From an uncultured bacterium (lineage in GTDB: Bacteria > Bacillota > Clostridia > Lachnospirales > Lachnospiraceae), in assembly GCA_948467735.1 (NCBI GenBank), contig CAOKFN010000004.1, positions 1 to 64,000 of the forward strand: a stretch of DNA of 64,000 nt, given 5' to 3'. Position 1 is the stretch's first letter; each line of letters opens with the position of its first letter. Shown in pieces: positions 1-8,011 of this stretch. A program made the position numbers and the translations under genes. Below the pieces are notes generated by a model. That model was not told the DNA's origin. It saw only the letters and a program-made list of their open reading frames with translations, and ran no database searches.

Positions 1-124
1 AATACTGGGGTTACAGCGATTCATCGTCCATACTACTGCCAAAGACGGGATTTTACCGAAAACGTAAAGAATGAAATTCCATAAATATGCAGAATAACCA
101 AAAATAATATTAATAAAAGAGGAT

Positions 125-1381
125 TCAATCCCGATTTTCACGCACCGCCCACTGGCAGTAACGGTCGATTTCTCTTCTGGCGGTTTCCACGGCGGAATGG
201 TTTTTGGTACAATGCAGCCTGCCGATATAAATATGCCGGGACAGCTCCCCCACAAAGTCGATACAGCTGTCAAGCTGATCCGGCGTCCAGAGAGGGGAGA
301 TAAGTCTTTGCAGCACCAGCAGCTGTCCCGCGTCGGGGGACAATGCCTCCATGAAATCCATCCGATCCTGTTTTAACAGAAGTATCCCGCCGAGGGGATA
401 TGTGCCGCAGACGCTGATAGCGGAAGTTCCGCACCATGGCAGGCCGTGGACGACGGGACGCCCGTTTTGGAATGCCAGCAGGTTCAGGTCGCCGTTTAAC
501 AGGGGAACTTGCAGCAGCTCATGCCACAAATTGGTATGCGTGGATTTGCCCGTGCCGGAACGGCCGGAAAAGAGCCATGCCCTGCCCCGGTAGAGCAGGG
601 AGGCGGAATGAATCACCGTCATATGATGTTTCAGGGCCAGATACAGGAAGGCGAAGCGGATGGCATGGAACAAATCTTCTTTTAGCGGGCCGCACTCCTC
701 CCCTGTGGGTACGCAGTATACATCCGCCCATGAAGCGTCCTTGGAGAGCAGAAGCTCCTCAACATGCGTCATGGACGGAAAAAGCAGCCGATAATATGTG
801 TCCCCCTCGTAAATGACCAAGTTCTGATTATCCAGAAGCGGCGTCTCTGCGGCGGAGCGCGGGGGAGGCGTTCTGTGGATGCGCAGGGTCTGGTGGATTG
901 CTTCGCCAGTCCCGGCATTTTCGATCTCAAAGGGGGAAAATTCATCGGGAATGATTTCCCGCGGCCCCGCAAGCAGCAGCTTCAAACCCCCTATCCGCAG
1001 CAGGCGGCGGGAATCTTCGGAAGCGGCAAAGGCCTGTCCGGAAGCAGGAATATTCTTTTGAAGCGACGTAAGCGGGGGCAAAACTGCCTGTCCGGCATGG
1101 GAAGGGGCGTCCTCCAGCATCCCATAGAAACGCAGGCTTTGTAGAAACTGGGAGAGATCTTTTTCCAAAATCGGCAGTTCATCGGAAGCGGCGGCATGGC
1201 GGGAGCTTAGAAGCGCAAGAAGTTCCTCCTCCGTGCGTTCCGTGTCCAAAAGCCGCCAAAGCCATGCGCCGGTCTTGTTCAGTTTCATGCCGCGCCGCTG
1301 ATCCGCGGCGGGCTGGCCCCAAGGCATGAGATAAGGCTCGCCGCCGATTTCGCGCAGAAGAAAAAATTTGCTGTGCCGCAT
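125..1381 (-). CDS. PqqD-like / HPr-kinase-like fusion protein
   Basis: The 418-residue product has an N-terminal segment (about 10-95) resembling PqqD-type peptide-binding chaperones. A C-terminal domain (about 255-400) resembles the HPr kinase/phosphorylase fold, with a P-loop GRSGTGKST at 273-281, an upstream VIHSAS (H258), NGDLN near 297-301 and GLPWCGTS near 313-320. PqqD domains usually present precursor peptides to modifying enzymes, and HprK-like kinases occur in some lasso-peptide clusters, so a role in modifying a ribosomal peptide is plausible but inferred. No HPr-type PTS gene is nearby. The gene is divergent from a signal-peptidase-like gene at 1499. The 124 bases to its left show no gene that I can support, and partners may lie beyond the window edge. 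The domain call is fairly sure; the function is unknown. Confidence 0.8.
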   Translation of the reverse strand: MRHSKFFLLREIGGEPYLMPWGQPAADQRRGMKLNKTGAWLWRLLDTERTEEELLALLSSRHAAASDELPILEKDLSQFLQSLRFYGMLEDAPSHAGQAVLPPLTSLQKNIPASGQAFAASEDSRRLLRIGGLKLLLAGPREIIPDEFSPFEIENAGTGEAIHQTLRIHRTPPPRSAAETPLLDNQNLVIYEGDTYYRLLFPSMTHVEELLLSKDASWADVYCVPTGEECGPLKEDLFHAIRFAFLYLALKHHMTVIHSASLLYRGRAWLFSGRSGTGKSTHTNLWHELLQVPLLNGDLNLLAFQNGRPVVHGLPWCGTSAISVCGTYPLGGILLLKQDRMDFMEALSPDAGQLLVLQRLISPLWTPDQLDSCIDFVGELSRHIYIGRLHCTKNHSAVETARREIDRYCQWAVRENRD

Positions 1382-1452
1382 ACGTAATTCACCTTTCTAA
1401 TCCATTGCTGTTTTCCATTGCCGCTCTATTTTATATTTTCTTTAATTTATTA

Positions 1453-1481
1453 TAGCATTATCTACAAAAAAATGCTACAAT
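1453..1481 (+). promoter_or_regulatory. Inverted repeat overlapping a -10 box
   Basis: TAGCATT (1453-1459) and AATGCTA (1471-1477) form a perfect inverted repeat with an 11-base gap. TACAAT (1476-1481) overlaps the right arm and would serve as the -10 of the gene at 1499. The arrangement is operator-like, but no regulator is identified and no good -35 was seen. Confidence 0.35.
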
Positions 1482-1498
1482 AGATTAGGAGAATGAGT

Positions 1499-2044
1499 AT
1501 GCGGGAAATGGAACGAGAGGTTTTGGCGGAACCGATTTTACAAAAGCGGCCCTCGGAGGAGCCCTCTTCAATAAAGGAGCTTTCGATAGAAGGCCTGCTG
1601 GCGGAAGGAAACAGGATATTGATTAAGCCGAGGGGCTATAGCATGTATCCTCTGTTTGTTCCGGGCAGGGACGAGGCGCTGATCGCCCCGGCGGAGGCGA
1701 AGGCTTTGAAAAGGGGGGATGTGGTGCTGTATCGGAGGGAAGGAAGTATTCTGGTGCTTCACCGTATCTGGAAGCGCAGGGAGGATGCTTTTTATCTGGT
1801 GGGCGACAATCAGAAGGAGATCGAGGGGCCTCTTCGGCCGGAGCAGATCAAGGGCGTTCTGACGGAGATTGTGCGAAAGGGCCGGAGATTTTCCGTCAGG
1901 CATCCGGTTTACCGCGTCCTTTCGGGCATATGGCTGGCGCTCAGGCCCCTTCGCCCCATGCTTTCCCATGCCGCGGCGGCAGGAAAGAGAGTGTTTTTCA
2001 AGCGGAAGAGCGACGGAGGGATACGGGACGGGAACCCCAAATGA
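1499..2044 (+). CDS. S24/S26-family signal-peptidase-like protein
   Basis: The 181-residue product has the signal peptidase I-like core GYSMYPLF (Ser about 48), KRGDVVLYRR (71-80), VLHRI (His about 88) and LVGDNQ. A histidine at the place of the usual lysine general base resembles the SipW/ER-type enzymes, so a Ser-His mechanism is possible. I see no clear N-terminal membrane anchor, only a mildly hydrophobic stretch near the C-terminus, which is unusual for a signal peptidase. The ATG at 1499 is preferred over 1493 because the TTAGGAG box at 1484-1490 is then 8 bases away. It is divergent from the PqqD/HprK-like gene and 45 bases before a transglutaminase-like gene. Processing of a peptide substrate is the natural inference; the substrate is not visible. 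Confidence 0.75.
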   Translation: MREMEREVLAEPILQKRPSEEPSSIKELSIEGLLAEGNRILIKPRGYSMYPLFVPGRDEALIAPAEAKALKRGDVVLYRREGSILVLHRIWKRREDAFYLVGDNQKEIEGPLRPEQIKGVLTEIVRKGRRFSVRHPVYRVLSGIWLALRPLRPMLSHAAAAGKRVFFKRKSDGGIRDGNPK

Positions 2045-2089
2045 TAGTCTGAATGGCGTCAAAAAATTATTAAGCCGGAAATCGGCGGA

Positions 2090-3628
2090 ATGGGTGGAAG
2101 AAAATTGAAAGTTTTAAAATACATTTTTTACACGATCATTGCTTTGATTATGATTGGGTGCGTGGGAATTCTTGTATGCGTATTTAACCCGTCCCTGACG
2201 AAAATGCTTTCGGAAAAGGTGGACGGTTCCGGGCCGCGGATGGAAGGCGGCATTTTCACGGACGTTTCTCCGGGAATTAATATCGAATGGGTGAACAGCC
2301 GGGATAAAGTAAATTATGAGCTTCCCGACAGCAGGCCCGCAAAGCCGCCCGCTTCCGTGAGCAGCAGGACAGGGTACGCGCACATACAGGAGAGCGGCGA
2401 GCAGATTGCGCAGGAGGAAGCCGACCATCTGTCCGGAAGTATTTCCGTGGGGAACACGGGCAGCGGTTTCAGCTTTGACAAGGAGTTCTATCCTTATTAC
2501 GCCATGCTCAACAGCGATATGCAGCAGCTCTACAGCCAGATTTATGCCAACGCGCAGAATCTGATTTCCTCTTTTGCCCCGGTGGTTCCCGTATCCGCGC
2601 GGCAGCTGAAAAGCGTGTTTGAAGCGGTTTATAATGATCATCCGGAATTATTCTGGCTGGATTCGGGATATTCCTGCAAATATCTGCCGGATAAAAGCTG
2701 TGTGGAAATCACGCTGAAATATAACAGTACCGCTTCAAATTTGGACAGCGCAAAACAGGACTTTACGGCATATTCGGGAATGATTCTGCCGGGGGCTCAG
2801 TCGCTGGGAAGCAATGCCGAGAAGGAGCAGTATGTTCATGATGCGCTGATGCTTCTGGCGGATTATGATATGAACGCGCCGCTGAATCAGAGCGCGTACA
2901 GCGCTCTGGTACAGGGGAGCAGCGTTTGTGCCGGTTATGCGAGAGCTTATCAATACCTGCTGCAGCAGCTGGGCATTCCATGCTATTACTGCACCGGATA
3001 TGCGGGACAGGATCATGCTTGGAATATCGTAAAGGTGGATGGAACTTATTATAATGTGGATGTGACGTGGGATGATACGGATCCTTCCACTTATGATTAT
3101 TATAATAAGACGGACAGGGAGTTTGCAGTCACTCATATGAGAACGGGACTGTCCATTTACCTGCCGGCATGTGCCGCGAATGCTGACGCCGATATGAACA
3201 CAGGCTCCGGCAGCGGATCGGATATAGCGGAGTTTATCAATCCCAATCCTATGAAGCCGCTGGAGTGGGCGGGGAATCCGGGTTCCAACAATGCCAATAC
3301 GGGATTGACCGCGGAGGAAAAGAAACAGCTGAATCTGGAAATTGCCGGGATTACGGAGGATCAGGTTCGTGAAACCATGGATGAGTATTATAAAGACTGC
3401 TATGATCTGCTTTTGAAGGTAGGTAAAGGGGATAAGCAGTATATTAATATTATTCCCGAATCACTTTGGGATTCCGTGGAGCGCGCTTATGCCAGCGGCG
3501 ATTACCGCAAGCATTATGTGGAGGATGCTCTGAAAGAGCTTGGAGTGGAGAACTTTGTGATTCATCTGCAGGTGCAGCGGCTGGGGGGCGGATATTATCG
3601 TATCTACCACAATGTGTATACGTATTAA
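2090..3628 (+). CDS. Membrane-anchored transglutaminase-like protein
   Basis: The 512-residue protein begins with a single membrane-spanning segment (about 9-31) followed by a low-complexity linker and a transglutaminase-like (papain-fold) domain. The putative triad is visible as Cys in SSVCAGYARA, His in DHAWNIV and Asp in NVDVTWDD. Such domains act as cysteine proteases or cross-linking enzymes outside the cell; the substrate is unknown. About 170 residues after the core hold no motif I recognise. The ATG at 2090 has a GGCGGA-like site; a TTG at 2105 behind GGTGGAAG would remove only five residues. A paralogue lies at 13512. A strong terminator follows, so this may end a unit with the signal-peptidase-like gene. 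Confidence 0.8.
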   Translation: MGGRKLKVLKYIFYTIIALIMIGCVGILVCVFNPSLTKMLSEKVDGSGPRMEGGIFTDVSPGINIEWVNSRDKVNYELPDSRPAKPPASVSSRTGYAHIQESGEQIAQEEADHLSGSISVGNTGSGFSFDKEFYPYYAMLNSDMQQLYSQIYANAQNLISSFAPVVPVSARQLKSVFEAVYNDHPELFWLDSGYSCKYLPDKSCVEITLKYNSTASNLDSAKQDFTAYSGMILPGAQSLGSNAEKEQYVHDALMLLADYDMNAPLNQSAYSALVQGSSVCAGYARAYQYLLQQLGIPCYYCTGYAGQDHAWNIVKVDGTYYNVDVTWDDTDPSTYDYYNKTDREFAVTHMRTGLSIYLPACAANADADMNTGSGSGSDIAEFINPNPMKPLEWAGNPGSNNANTGLTAEEKKQLNLEIAGITEDQVRETMDEYYKDCYDLLLKVGKGDKQYINIIPESLWDSVERAYASGDYRKHYVEDALKELGVENFVIHLQVQRLGGGYYRIYHNVYTY

Positions 3629-3683
3629 GTTCGGATAAAAATTTCGGCCGGACCGAAAGAATAAAGAAAAATAAAAAACAAAT

Positions 3684-3741
3684 AAAACAGGCGCCGTGAG
3701 AGAAATGCAGTTTGATCTGCTTTCTTGTGGCGCTTGTTTTT
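3684..3741 (+). terminator. Rho-independent terminator after the transglutaminase gene
   Basis: AACAGGCGCC pairs with GGCGCTTGTT across a structured interior (AGAAATGCAG with CTGCTTTCT), and a T-rich tail follows. It lies 56 bases after the stop at 3628 and separates that unit from the spoIIIA locus. Confidence 0.7.
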
Positions 3742-3756
3742 ATTTCCGCAGGCGGA

Positions 3757-3775
3757 CATTGCCTGCATGGCAATG
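3757..3775. repeat. Short hairpin of the palindrome family
   Basis: CATTGCC-TGCAT-GGCAATG is a perfect 7-bp stem with a 5-base loop. It resembles the CATTGCTC/GAGCAATG hairpin inside the element at 7795-7994. A further GATTCCG/CGGAATC inverted repeat lies near 3901-3927. Apart from the terminator and the promoter-like site before spoIIIAA, I see nothing else in the 3629-3989 gap. Confidence 0.35.
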
Positions 3776-3941
3776 AGCTAAGTCGATTGTGCTGCTTTTG
3801 CGCCGTGCAGAAGGCCGAGCAAGGGCTGTTTTGGACCCGTGTGTACACGCAGCTTCCTAAAGAAAATACTGACAAGGCGGCGATATTTCTATATAGTACG
3901 GATTCCGAAATTTCTAAGGCCGGAATCTAAAAATTTATATG

Positions 3942-3969
3942 GAATATCCCAGCCTTTTTTTCATATATT
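3942..3969 (+). promoter_or_regulatory. Sigma-E-like promoter for spoIIIAA
   Basis: GAATATC (3942-3948) fits the sigma-E -35 consensus KMATATT at six of seven positions. It is 13 bases from CATATATT (3962-3969), which fits CATACAMT at six of eight. The spoIIIA operon is a known mother-cell sigma-E target in Bacillus. The predicted start would leave a very short leader that cuts close to the ribosome binding site, so the call is tentative. Confidence 0.4.
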
Positions 3970-3989
3970 GGAGAAAGGGGGACAGGTCG

Positions 3990-4955
3990 ATGGAACAATC
4001 AATTCTACAATTATTTCCGTCCAAATATCGCATCTTCTGGCAGCGTACCGCACAGGCGCAGGAGCATATTCAGGAAATCCGGCTTCGTGCGGGCAGGCCG
4101 GCGGTGCTGCACAGGGATGGAAAAGAAGTATTTCTCACGGAACAAGGAGAATTTACATATTCATATCGGGGAGCTTACTGCGCCGGAGAGAAAGAACTGG
4201 AAGAGATGCTGGAGCATATCTGCCATTATTCCCCCTATGCTTTTGAGGAGGAGCTGCGCCGGGGATTTGTCACCGTTGCGGGAGGACACCGCGTAGGGGT
4301 GGCGGGACAAGCAGTATTGGAGGGGAACGGAACCGTCAGAACCTTGAAGCACATTTCTTATCTCAATATCAGAATCGCCCATGAGAAAAAGGGGGCCGCG
4401 GATAAAGTGCTTCCCCAAATGTATCGGGACGGAACGCTGAAAAGCACCTTGATTATTTCTCCGCCCGGATGTGGAAAAACTACCCTGCTGAGGGATTTGA
4501 TACGTCAGATTTCAGATGGCAATGCTTATGGAAAAGGGATGGATGTGGGGGTGGTGGATGAGCGTTCCGAACTGGCGGGTTCTTTTTTGGGCAGACCTCA
4601 GAATGATATGGGAATGCGCACCGATGTATTGGACGGATGCCCCAAGGATATAGGAATGCTTATGCTGCTGCGTTCCATGTCGCCTCAGGTCATTGCAATA
4701 GACGAGCTTGGCAGCGACGACGAGCTGAGAGCTCTTGAGCGTGCGGCCGCCTGCGGGTGCAGGATTCTGGCCACGGTTCACGGGGAAAACATGAGGGATG
4801 TGGAATGCAGGTTTGGATGGGAACAGGCTTTATGGGAGAGAATGTTTGATTTGCTGCTGGTATTGGGCAGGGAAAACGGGGACTGCGTGGTGAAAGGGAT
4901 TTATGAAAGGGGGGAGGGATTTGCTGAAGCTTTTGGGAGGCTGCATGATTTTTAG
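3990..4955 (+). CDS. spoIIIAA: Stage III sporulation protein AA (ATPase)
   Basis: SpoIIIAA is the cytoplasmic, secretion-type ATPase thought to power the SpoIIIA-SpoIIQ channel between mother cell and forespore. The 321-residue product shows Walker A SPPGCGKTT at 157-165, Walker B VIAIDELG near 234-241, and the family's GFVTVAGGHRVG segment near 92-104. The ATG at 3990 is chosen because GGAGAAAGGGGG lies just upstream; an ATG at 3939 would add 17 residues of unlikely sequence. Its last 35 bases overlap spoIIIAB, as expected for translational coupling. It opens the spoIIIA cluster, behind a sigma-E-like promoter. Confidence 0.95.
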   Translation: MEQSILQLFPSKYRIFWQRTAQAQEHIQEIRLRAGRPAVLHRDGKEVFLTEQGEFTYSYRGAYCAGEKELEEMLEHICHYSPYAFEEELRRGFVTVAGGHRVGVAGQAVLEGNGTVRTLKHISYLNIRIAHEKKGAADKVLPQMYRDGTLKSTLIISPPGCGKTTLLRDLIRQISDGNAYGKGMDVGVVDERSELAGSFLGRPQNDMGMRTDVLDGCPKDIGMLMLLRSMSPQVIAIDELGSDDELRALERAAACGCRILATVHGENMRDVECRFGWEQALWERMFDLLLVLGRENGDCVVKGIYERGEGFAEAFGRLHDF

Positions 4956-5439
4956 CGGATGTCTTGGATTGGGAATGTGGTATCGAAGCCAGCTGGAGGG
5001 AAGGCTTAAGGCCCTTCGCTGTCTTAGAAACATTCTGGAGCTGCTTGCAGGGGAAGTGAGGTACGGCAGGTCCACGCTGCCGGAATGCTGCAGCCGGACG
5101 GCCAGATATTTGTCCCCGCCCTTTGACGCCGCGTTTCGGGAAATCGGAGAGAAGATGGAGGAAAATACGGGAGAGGCGTTCGGAGAGACTTTTCGGGAAG
5201 AAATGGCGGCGGTTCTTTCGCGGCTTCCTATCAAGGACAAAGACCGCGAGGACTTTTTTCGGTTTACATCACAGACAGGGTTTATGGACAGCCAGATGCA
5301 GCTGCATGCCATAGAGCAGAGCGTGGAGCTGCTTCGGCTTACGGAGGAGAAGGTGGAACAGGAAAACGCGGATAAATGCAGAATGGCAGTGGGTCTTGGG
5401 ACAATGGGAGGATTATTGCTGATCTTAATTTTATGGTAG
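4921..5439 (+). CDS. spoIIIAB: Stage III sporulation protein AB
   Basis: SpoIIIAB is a mother-cell membrane component of the SpoIIIA complex, distantly like type II secretion F proteins. The 172-residue product starts MLKLLGG, close to the Bacillus protein's MLKLLGA, when TTG at 4921 is used. That codon sits right after AAAGGGGGGAGGGA (about 4907-4919), a far better site than anything before the ATG at 4903. A hydrophobic segment lies at the N-terminus and another at the extreme C-terminus (GLLLILILW), which is the family layout. It overlaps spoIIIAA by 35 bases. Confidence 0.93.
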   Translation: MLKLLGGCMIFSGCLGLGMWYRSQLEGRLKALRCLRNILELLAGEVRYGRSTLPECCSRTARYLSPPFDAAFREIGEKMEENTGEAFGETFREEMAAVLSRLPIKDKDREDFFRFTSQTGFMDSQMQLHAIEQSVELLRLTEEKVEQENADKCRMAVGLGTMGGLLLILILW

Positions 5440-5458
5440 GTGAAAAGCCGGAGGAGTT

Positions 5459-5653
5459 ATGGGAGTAAGTCTGATATTTAAGATAGCGGCAGTTGGAATA
5501 TTGGTGACGATATTAAGTCAGATACTGAAACACAGCGGCAGAGAGGAGCATGCCTTTTTGATCAGCCTTGCGGGTTTGATTCTGGTGCTTACATGGATTG
5601 TACCCTATATCTATGAGTTGTTTCAGACGATACAGACCTTATTTTCGTTATAG
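5459..5653 (+). CDS. spoIIIAC: Stage III sporulation protein AC
   Basis: This is a 64-residue, two-helix membrane protein of the size and pattern of SpoIIIAC. The first helix is near residues 5-21, followed by QILKHSGREEHAF and a second helix near 31-52. The family contributes to the mother-cell membrane part of the channel complex. The start is fixed by GGAGG just upstream, 19 bases after spoIIIAB. Its position between AB and AD supports the assignment. Confidence 0.95.
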   Translation: MGVSLIFKIAAVGILVTILSQILKHSGREEHAFLISLAGLILVLTWIVPYIYELFQTIQTLFSL

Positions 5654-5727
5654 CAATGAAAGTACGCATTCTACGGAACAAATATTGTGGTGAATCAAAT
5701 TATGACGGATGCATTTGGGAGGCGGCT

Positions 5728-6114
5728 ATGACAGAGCTGATTAAAGTAGCGTTTCTAGGCATTGCGGGCGTGCTGCTGGCGCTGCAGTTTAAGGGGAGCA
5801 GGCCGGAATACGCCACATACATAGGGCTGGCCGTGGGCATTTTGATTTTCAGCTTTTGTCTGCGGCAGGTGGAGGCTGTGACAGTGCAGTTTGCCAGAAT
5901 CAAAGAGTATTTAAACGGCGGGGAGGGTTATCTGGCGATTCTGCTCAAGGTCATCGGCATTACTTATATCTGCGAATTCAGTTCCGGTATCTGTAAGGAC
6001 GCAGGGTATCAGGCGGTGGCGGGCCAGATTGAGGTATTGGGGAAATTGACGGTGATGTTTGCCGGGCTTCCCATATTGTTTGCCGTTATTGAACAGATAC
6101 AGAGCTTTTTGTGA
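5728..6114 (+). CDS. spoIIIAD: Stage III sporulation protein AD
   Basis: The 128-residue integral membrane protein matches the usual SpoIIIAD length of about 130 when the ATG at 5728 is used. GGGAGGCGG lies just before that codon. An in-frame ATG at 5656 would add 24 polar, non-family residues. Hydrophobic helices lie at the N-terminus (LIKVAFLGIAGVLLAL), near 30-47 and in the C-terminal half. The motif ICKDAGYQAVAGQIE near 92-106 is typical of the family. It is co-oriented with AC and AE. Confidence 0.93.
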   Translation: MTELIKVAFLGIAGVLLALQFKGSRPEYATYIGLAVGILIFSFCLRQVEAVTVQFARIKEYLNGGEGYLAILLKVIGITYICEFSSGICKDAGYQAVAGQIEVLGKLTVMFAGLPILFAVIEQIQSFL

Positions 6115-6137
6115 GTGTCGGCTAAGGGGGTGCGGCG

Positions 6138-7193
6138 ATGGACTTGAATTTTGATTTGGACCTTATCTGGCAGGACTATGGTTTGGATAAAATACAGGAG
6201 GGAATTGCCTCGCTGTTTCCCAAATCGGATATCAGCTTGGAGGAATTATTTACCCAAGTGATATCGGGGGATATTCTCGGAGCGCTTGCTTCGCTGTTTC
6301 AGGGAAGCATTGCGAATTTTACGGCGCAGCTTTCGGGGATGCGGAATGTGTTTGTGTGGCTGCTGATCTTGGGAATCGTATCCTCTTTGATGACGCATTT
6401 TGTAGAAATATTCGACAAGCGCCAAGTGGCGGATTTGGGATTTTACTTTATGTACCTGCTTTTCACGGCGGTGCTTCTAAAATGCTTTGCACAGGCGGCC
6501 GATACGGCTGCGGCGCTGATGGAGAACTGTCTCCTGTTCGTAAAGCTGCTTGTGCCCGCTTATCTGATTACCGTGGGAATCTCTTCCGGAGCGGTAACGG
6601 CTGGCACCTCCTATCAGCTGATGCTTTTTGCGGTGTATGGGGTCAATTATATTCTGGCGGCGGGACTTCTGCCCCTGATTTACAGTTTTGTCATGCTGTC
6701 CGTGATAAACGGAATCTGGATTGAGGAGAAGCTTTCTTTTTTGATTGATTTTTTGGGGAAAATTATCGGATGGGTGCTGAAGGGAGCGCTGGGGGCGGTG
6801 ACGGGAATCGGAATTTTTCAGTCGCTGATTGCGCCGGTGGTGGATTCGGCCAGAAATTCCATTCTACAGAAATTTATTTCCGCAATTCCCGGCGTGGGAG
6901 CGGCCGCGGGCGGGGCCACGGAATTGGTGCTGGGTTCGGCGGTGGTGATCAGAAACAGCGTCGGAGTGATACTTTTATTGCTTTTAGTGCTGTTCTGCGC
7001 GATACCGCTCTTAAAGATTGGGGTGATTGCGGGACTGATAAAATGCGCCGCGGCATTTATGGGGATTGTCAGTGACAAGCGTATTACCACCTGCGCGGAC
7101 AGAACCGGGGACGCGGGGCTGCTGCTGCTGCGAACCACGGGAACGGCGGTGCTTTTATTTATCATTTCCATTGCGGTTACGGCCGCCGTGTAA
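6138..7193 (+). CDS. spoIIIAE: Stage III sporulation protein AE
   Basis: This is a 351-residue multi-spanning membrane protein of the SpoIIIAE family, part of the mother-cell SpoIIIA complex and needed for late sigma-G activity in the forespore. An N-terminal soluble stretch with LFPKSDISLEELF is followed by about six or seven hydrophobic helices. The loop carrying DSARNSILQKFISAIPGVG and the later RTTGTAVLLF segment fit the family. AAGGGGGTG precedes the ATG. The gene is full length and intact. Confidence 0.95.
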   Translation: MDLNFDLDLIWQDYGLDKIQEGIASLFPKSDISLEELFTQVISGDILGALASLFQGSIANFTAQLSGMRNVFVWLLILGIVSSLMTHFVEIFDKRQVADLGFYFMYLLFTAVLLKCFAQAADTAAALMENCLLFVKLLVPAYLITVGISSGAVTAGTSYQLMLFAVYGVNYILAAGLLPLIYSFVMLSVINGIWIEEKLSFLIDFLGKIIGWVLKGALGAVTGIGIFQSLIAPVVDSARNSILQKFISAIPGVGAAAGGATELVLGSAVVIRNSVGVILLLLLVLFCAIPLLKIGVIAGLIKCAAAFMGIVSDKRITTCADRTGDAGLLLLRTTGTAVLLFIISIAVTAAV

Positions 7194-7245
7194 AACGGTG
7201 CTGAGGATTGGGATTATAGAATGCAAAATTGCTTGAGGCATTTGG

Positions 7246-7755
7246 ATGAGAGAGGTTATGATGCAGAATTCATTTTTTCAGGCAATCTGCCGGGTGGGGA
7301 TTTTTATGATATGCGCGCAGGCGATTGTTCATTTCAGACCGCAGCCGCAGTATGAGAAATATTTGAAACTGCTGGTAAGCGTTATGGTTTTGATCCAGCT
7401 TTTTCTGCCCGTGGGCAGCTTCCTCTTGGGAGGGGGCGGGCAGGAGGCAGCGAAGATTCTGGAACAGTTCGGATTGGATTTGGAGCAGAGCATGAAGGAG
7501 GCAGCAGAAAATGCCGCCGCGGTAGACGCTGTGTTAGAGCAGATGACTTTGGAAGAAATTATGAGGCAGCTGGAGATGCGGCAGGAAGACTCTTCAGAAA
7601 GCCTGTCAGGACAGGAAGGAAACGCGCAGAATACGGGAGAGGAAAACGGCCCGGCGGGGGAGATTGAAATCAATCTGGAGTTAAAGGCTGTGGATCCGAT
7701 TACCATCAATGTAACGGAACCGTCAAAGGAGGAGCCGCCGCGGACGGTTCCGTAA
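7246..7755 (+). CDS. spoIIIAF: Stage III sporulation protein AF
   Basis: This 169-residue protein has a hydrophobic N-terminal third (two helices, about 13-25 and 38-56) and a long acidic, probably mother-cell-facing tail. That layout fits SpoIIIAF. The motif PQPQYEKYLKLLVSVMVL is typical of the family. ATG codons at 7258 and 7261 are also possible starts, since GAGAGG lies just before them; the difference is five residues at most. Unlike the usual tight spacing, 256 bases separate it from spoIIIAG, most of it a palindrome-rich element. Confidence 0.9.
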   Translation: MREVMMQNSFFQAICRVGIFMICAQAIVHFRPQPQYEKYLKLLVSVMVLIQLFLPVGSFLLGGGGQEAAKILEQFGLDLEQSMKEAAENAAAVDAVLEQMTLEEIMRQLEMRQEDSSESLSGQEGNAQNTGEENGPAGEIEINLELKAVDPITINVTEPSKEEPPRTVP

Positions 7756-7794
7756 CAATTCCTATTTTGTATTGACATTGGCGTATGTGGAATC

Positions 7795-7994
7795 GGAATC
7801 AAATACCCCGCAGCATTCGCCAAGCCATGGAACATGGCTTGACATGGAACATGGCTTGACATGGAACATGGCTTGACATGGAACATGGCTTTAGACCTAA
7901 GCCAGCCCGTGGCTGGCTTTGCGAGCGCGGCACAAAGTCAGCTGCGCTGACTTGGCTCATTGCTCAACGAGCAATGTTTGCTCGCGGGAATAAA
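7795..7994. repeat. Palindrome-rich interspersed element, 200 bp
   Basis: The element starts GGAATCAAATACCCC and ends GCTCGCGGGAATAAA. The same two ends bound a 67-bp element at 20167-20233. The ends are roughly complementary to each other (ATACCCCGC against TATTCCCGC). Inside are a 17-bp tandem repeat and three tight hairpins: AAGCCAGCC-CGT-GGCTGGCTT, AGTCAGC-TGC-GCTGACT and CATTGCTC-AAC-GAGCAATG. It lies within the spoIIIA operon between AF and AG. No coding capacity is evident. Confidence 0.65.
7827..7892. repeat. 17-bp tandem repeat, about 4 copies
   Basis: ATGGAACATGGCTTGAC is repeated exactly at 7827-7843, 7844-7860 and 7861-7877. A fourth copy from 7878 diverges after 14 bases. There is no spacer, so it is a minisatellite rather than a CRISPR array. 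Confidence 0.9.
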
Positions 7995-8011
7995 AACAGG
8001 CAGGTGATAAG

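Noticed and set aside
7827..7892. Possible CRISPR array
   Set aside because: The 17-bp units are contiguous without spacers and no cas gene is present; the same holds for the 18-, 30-, 32- and 72-bp repeats.
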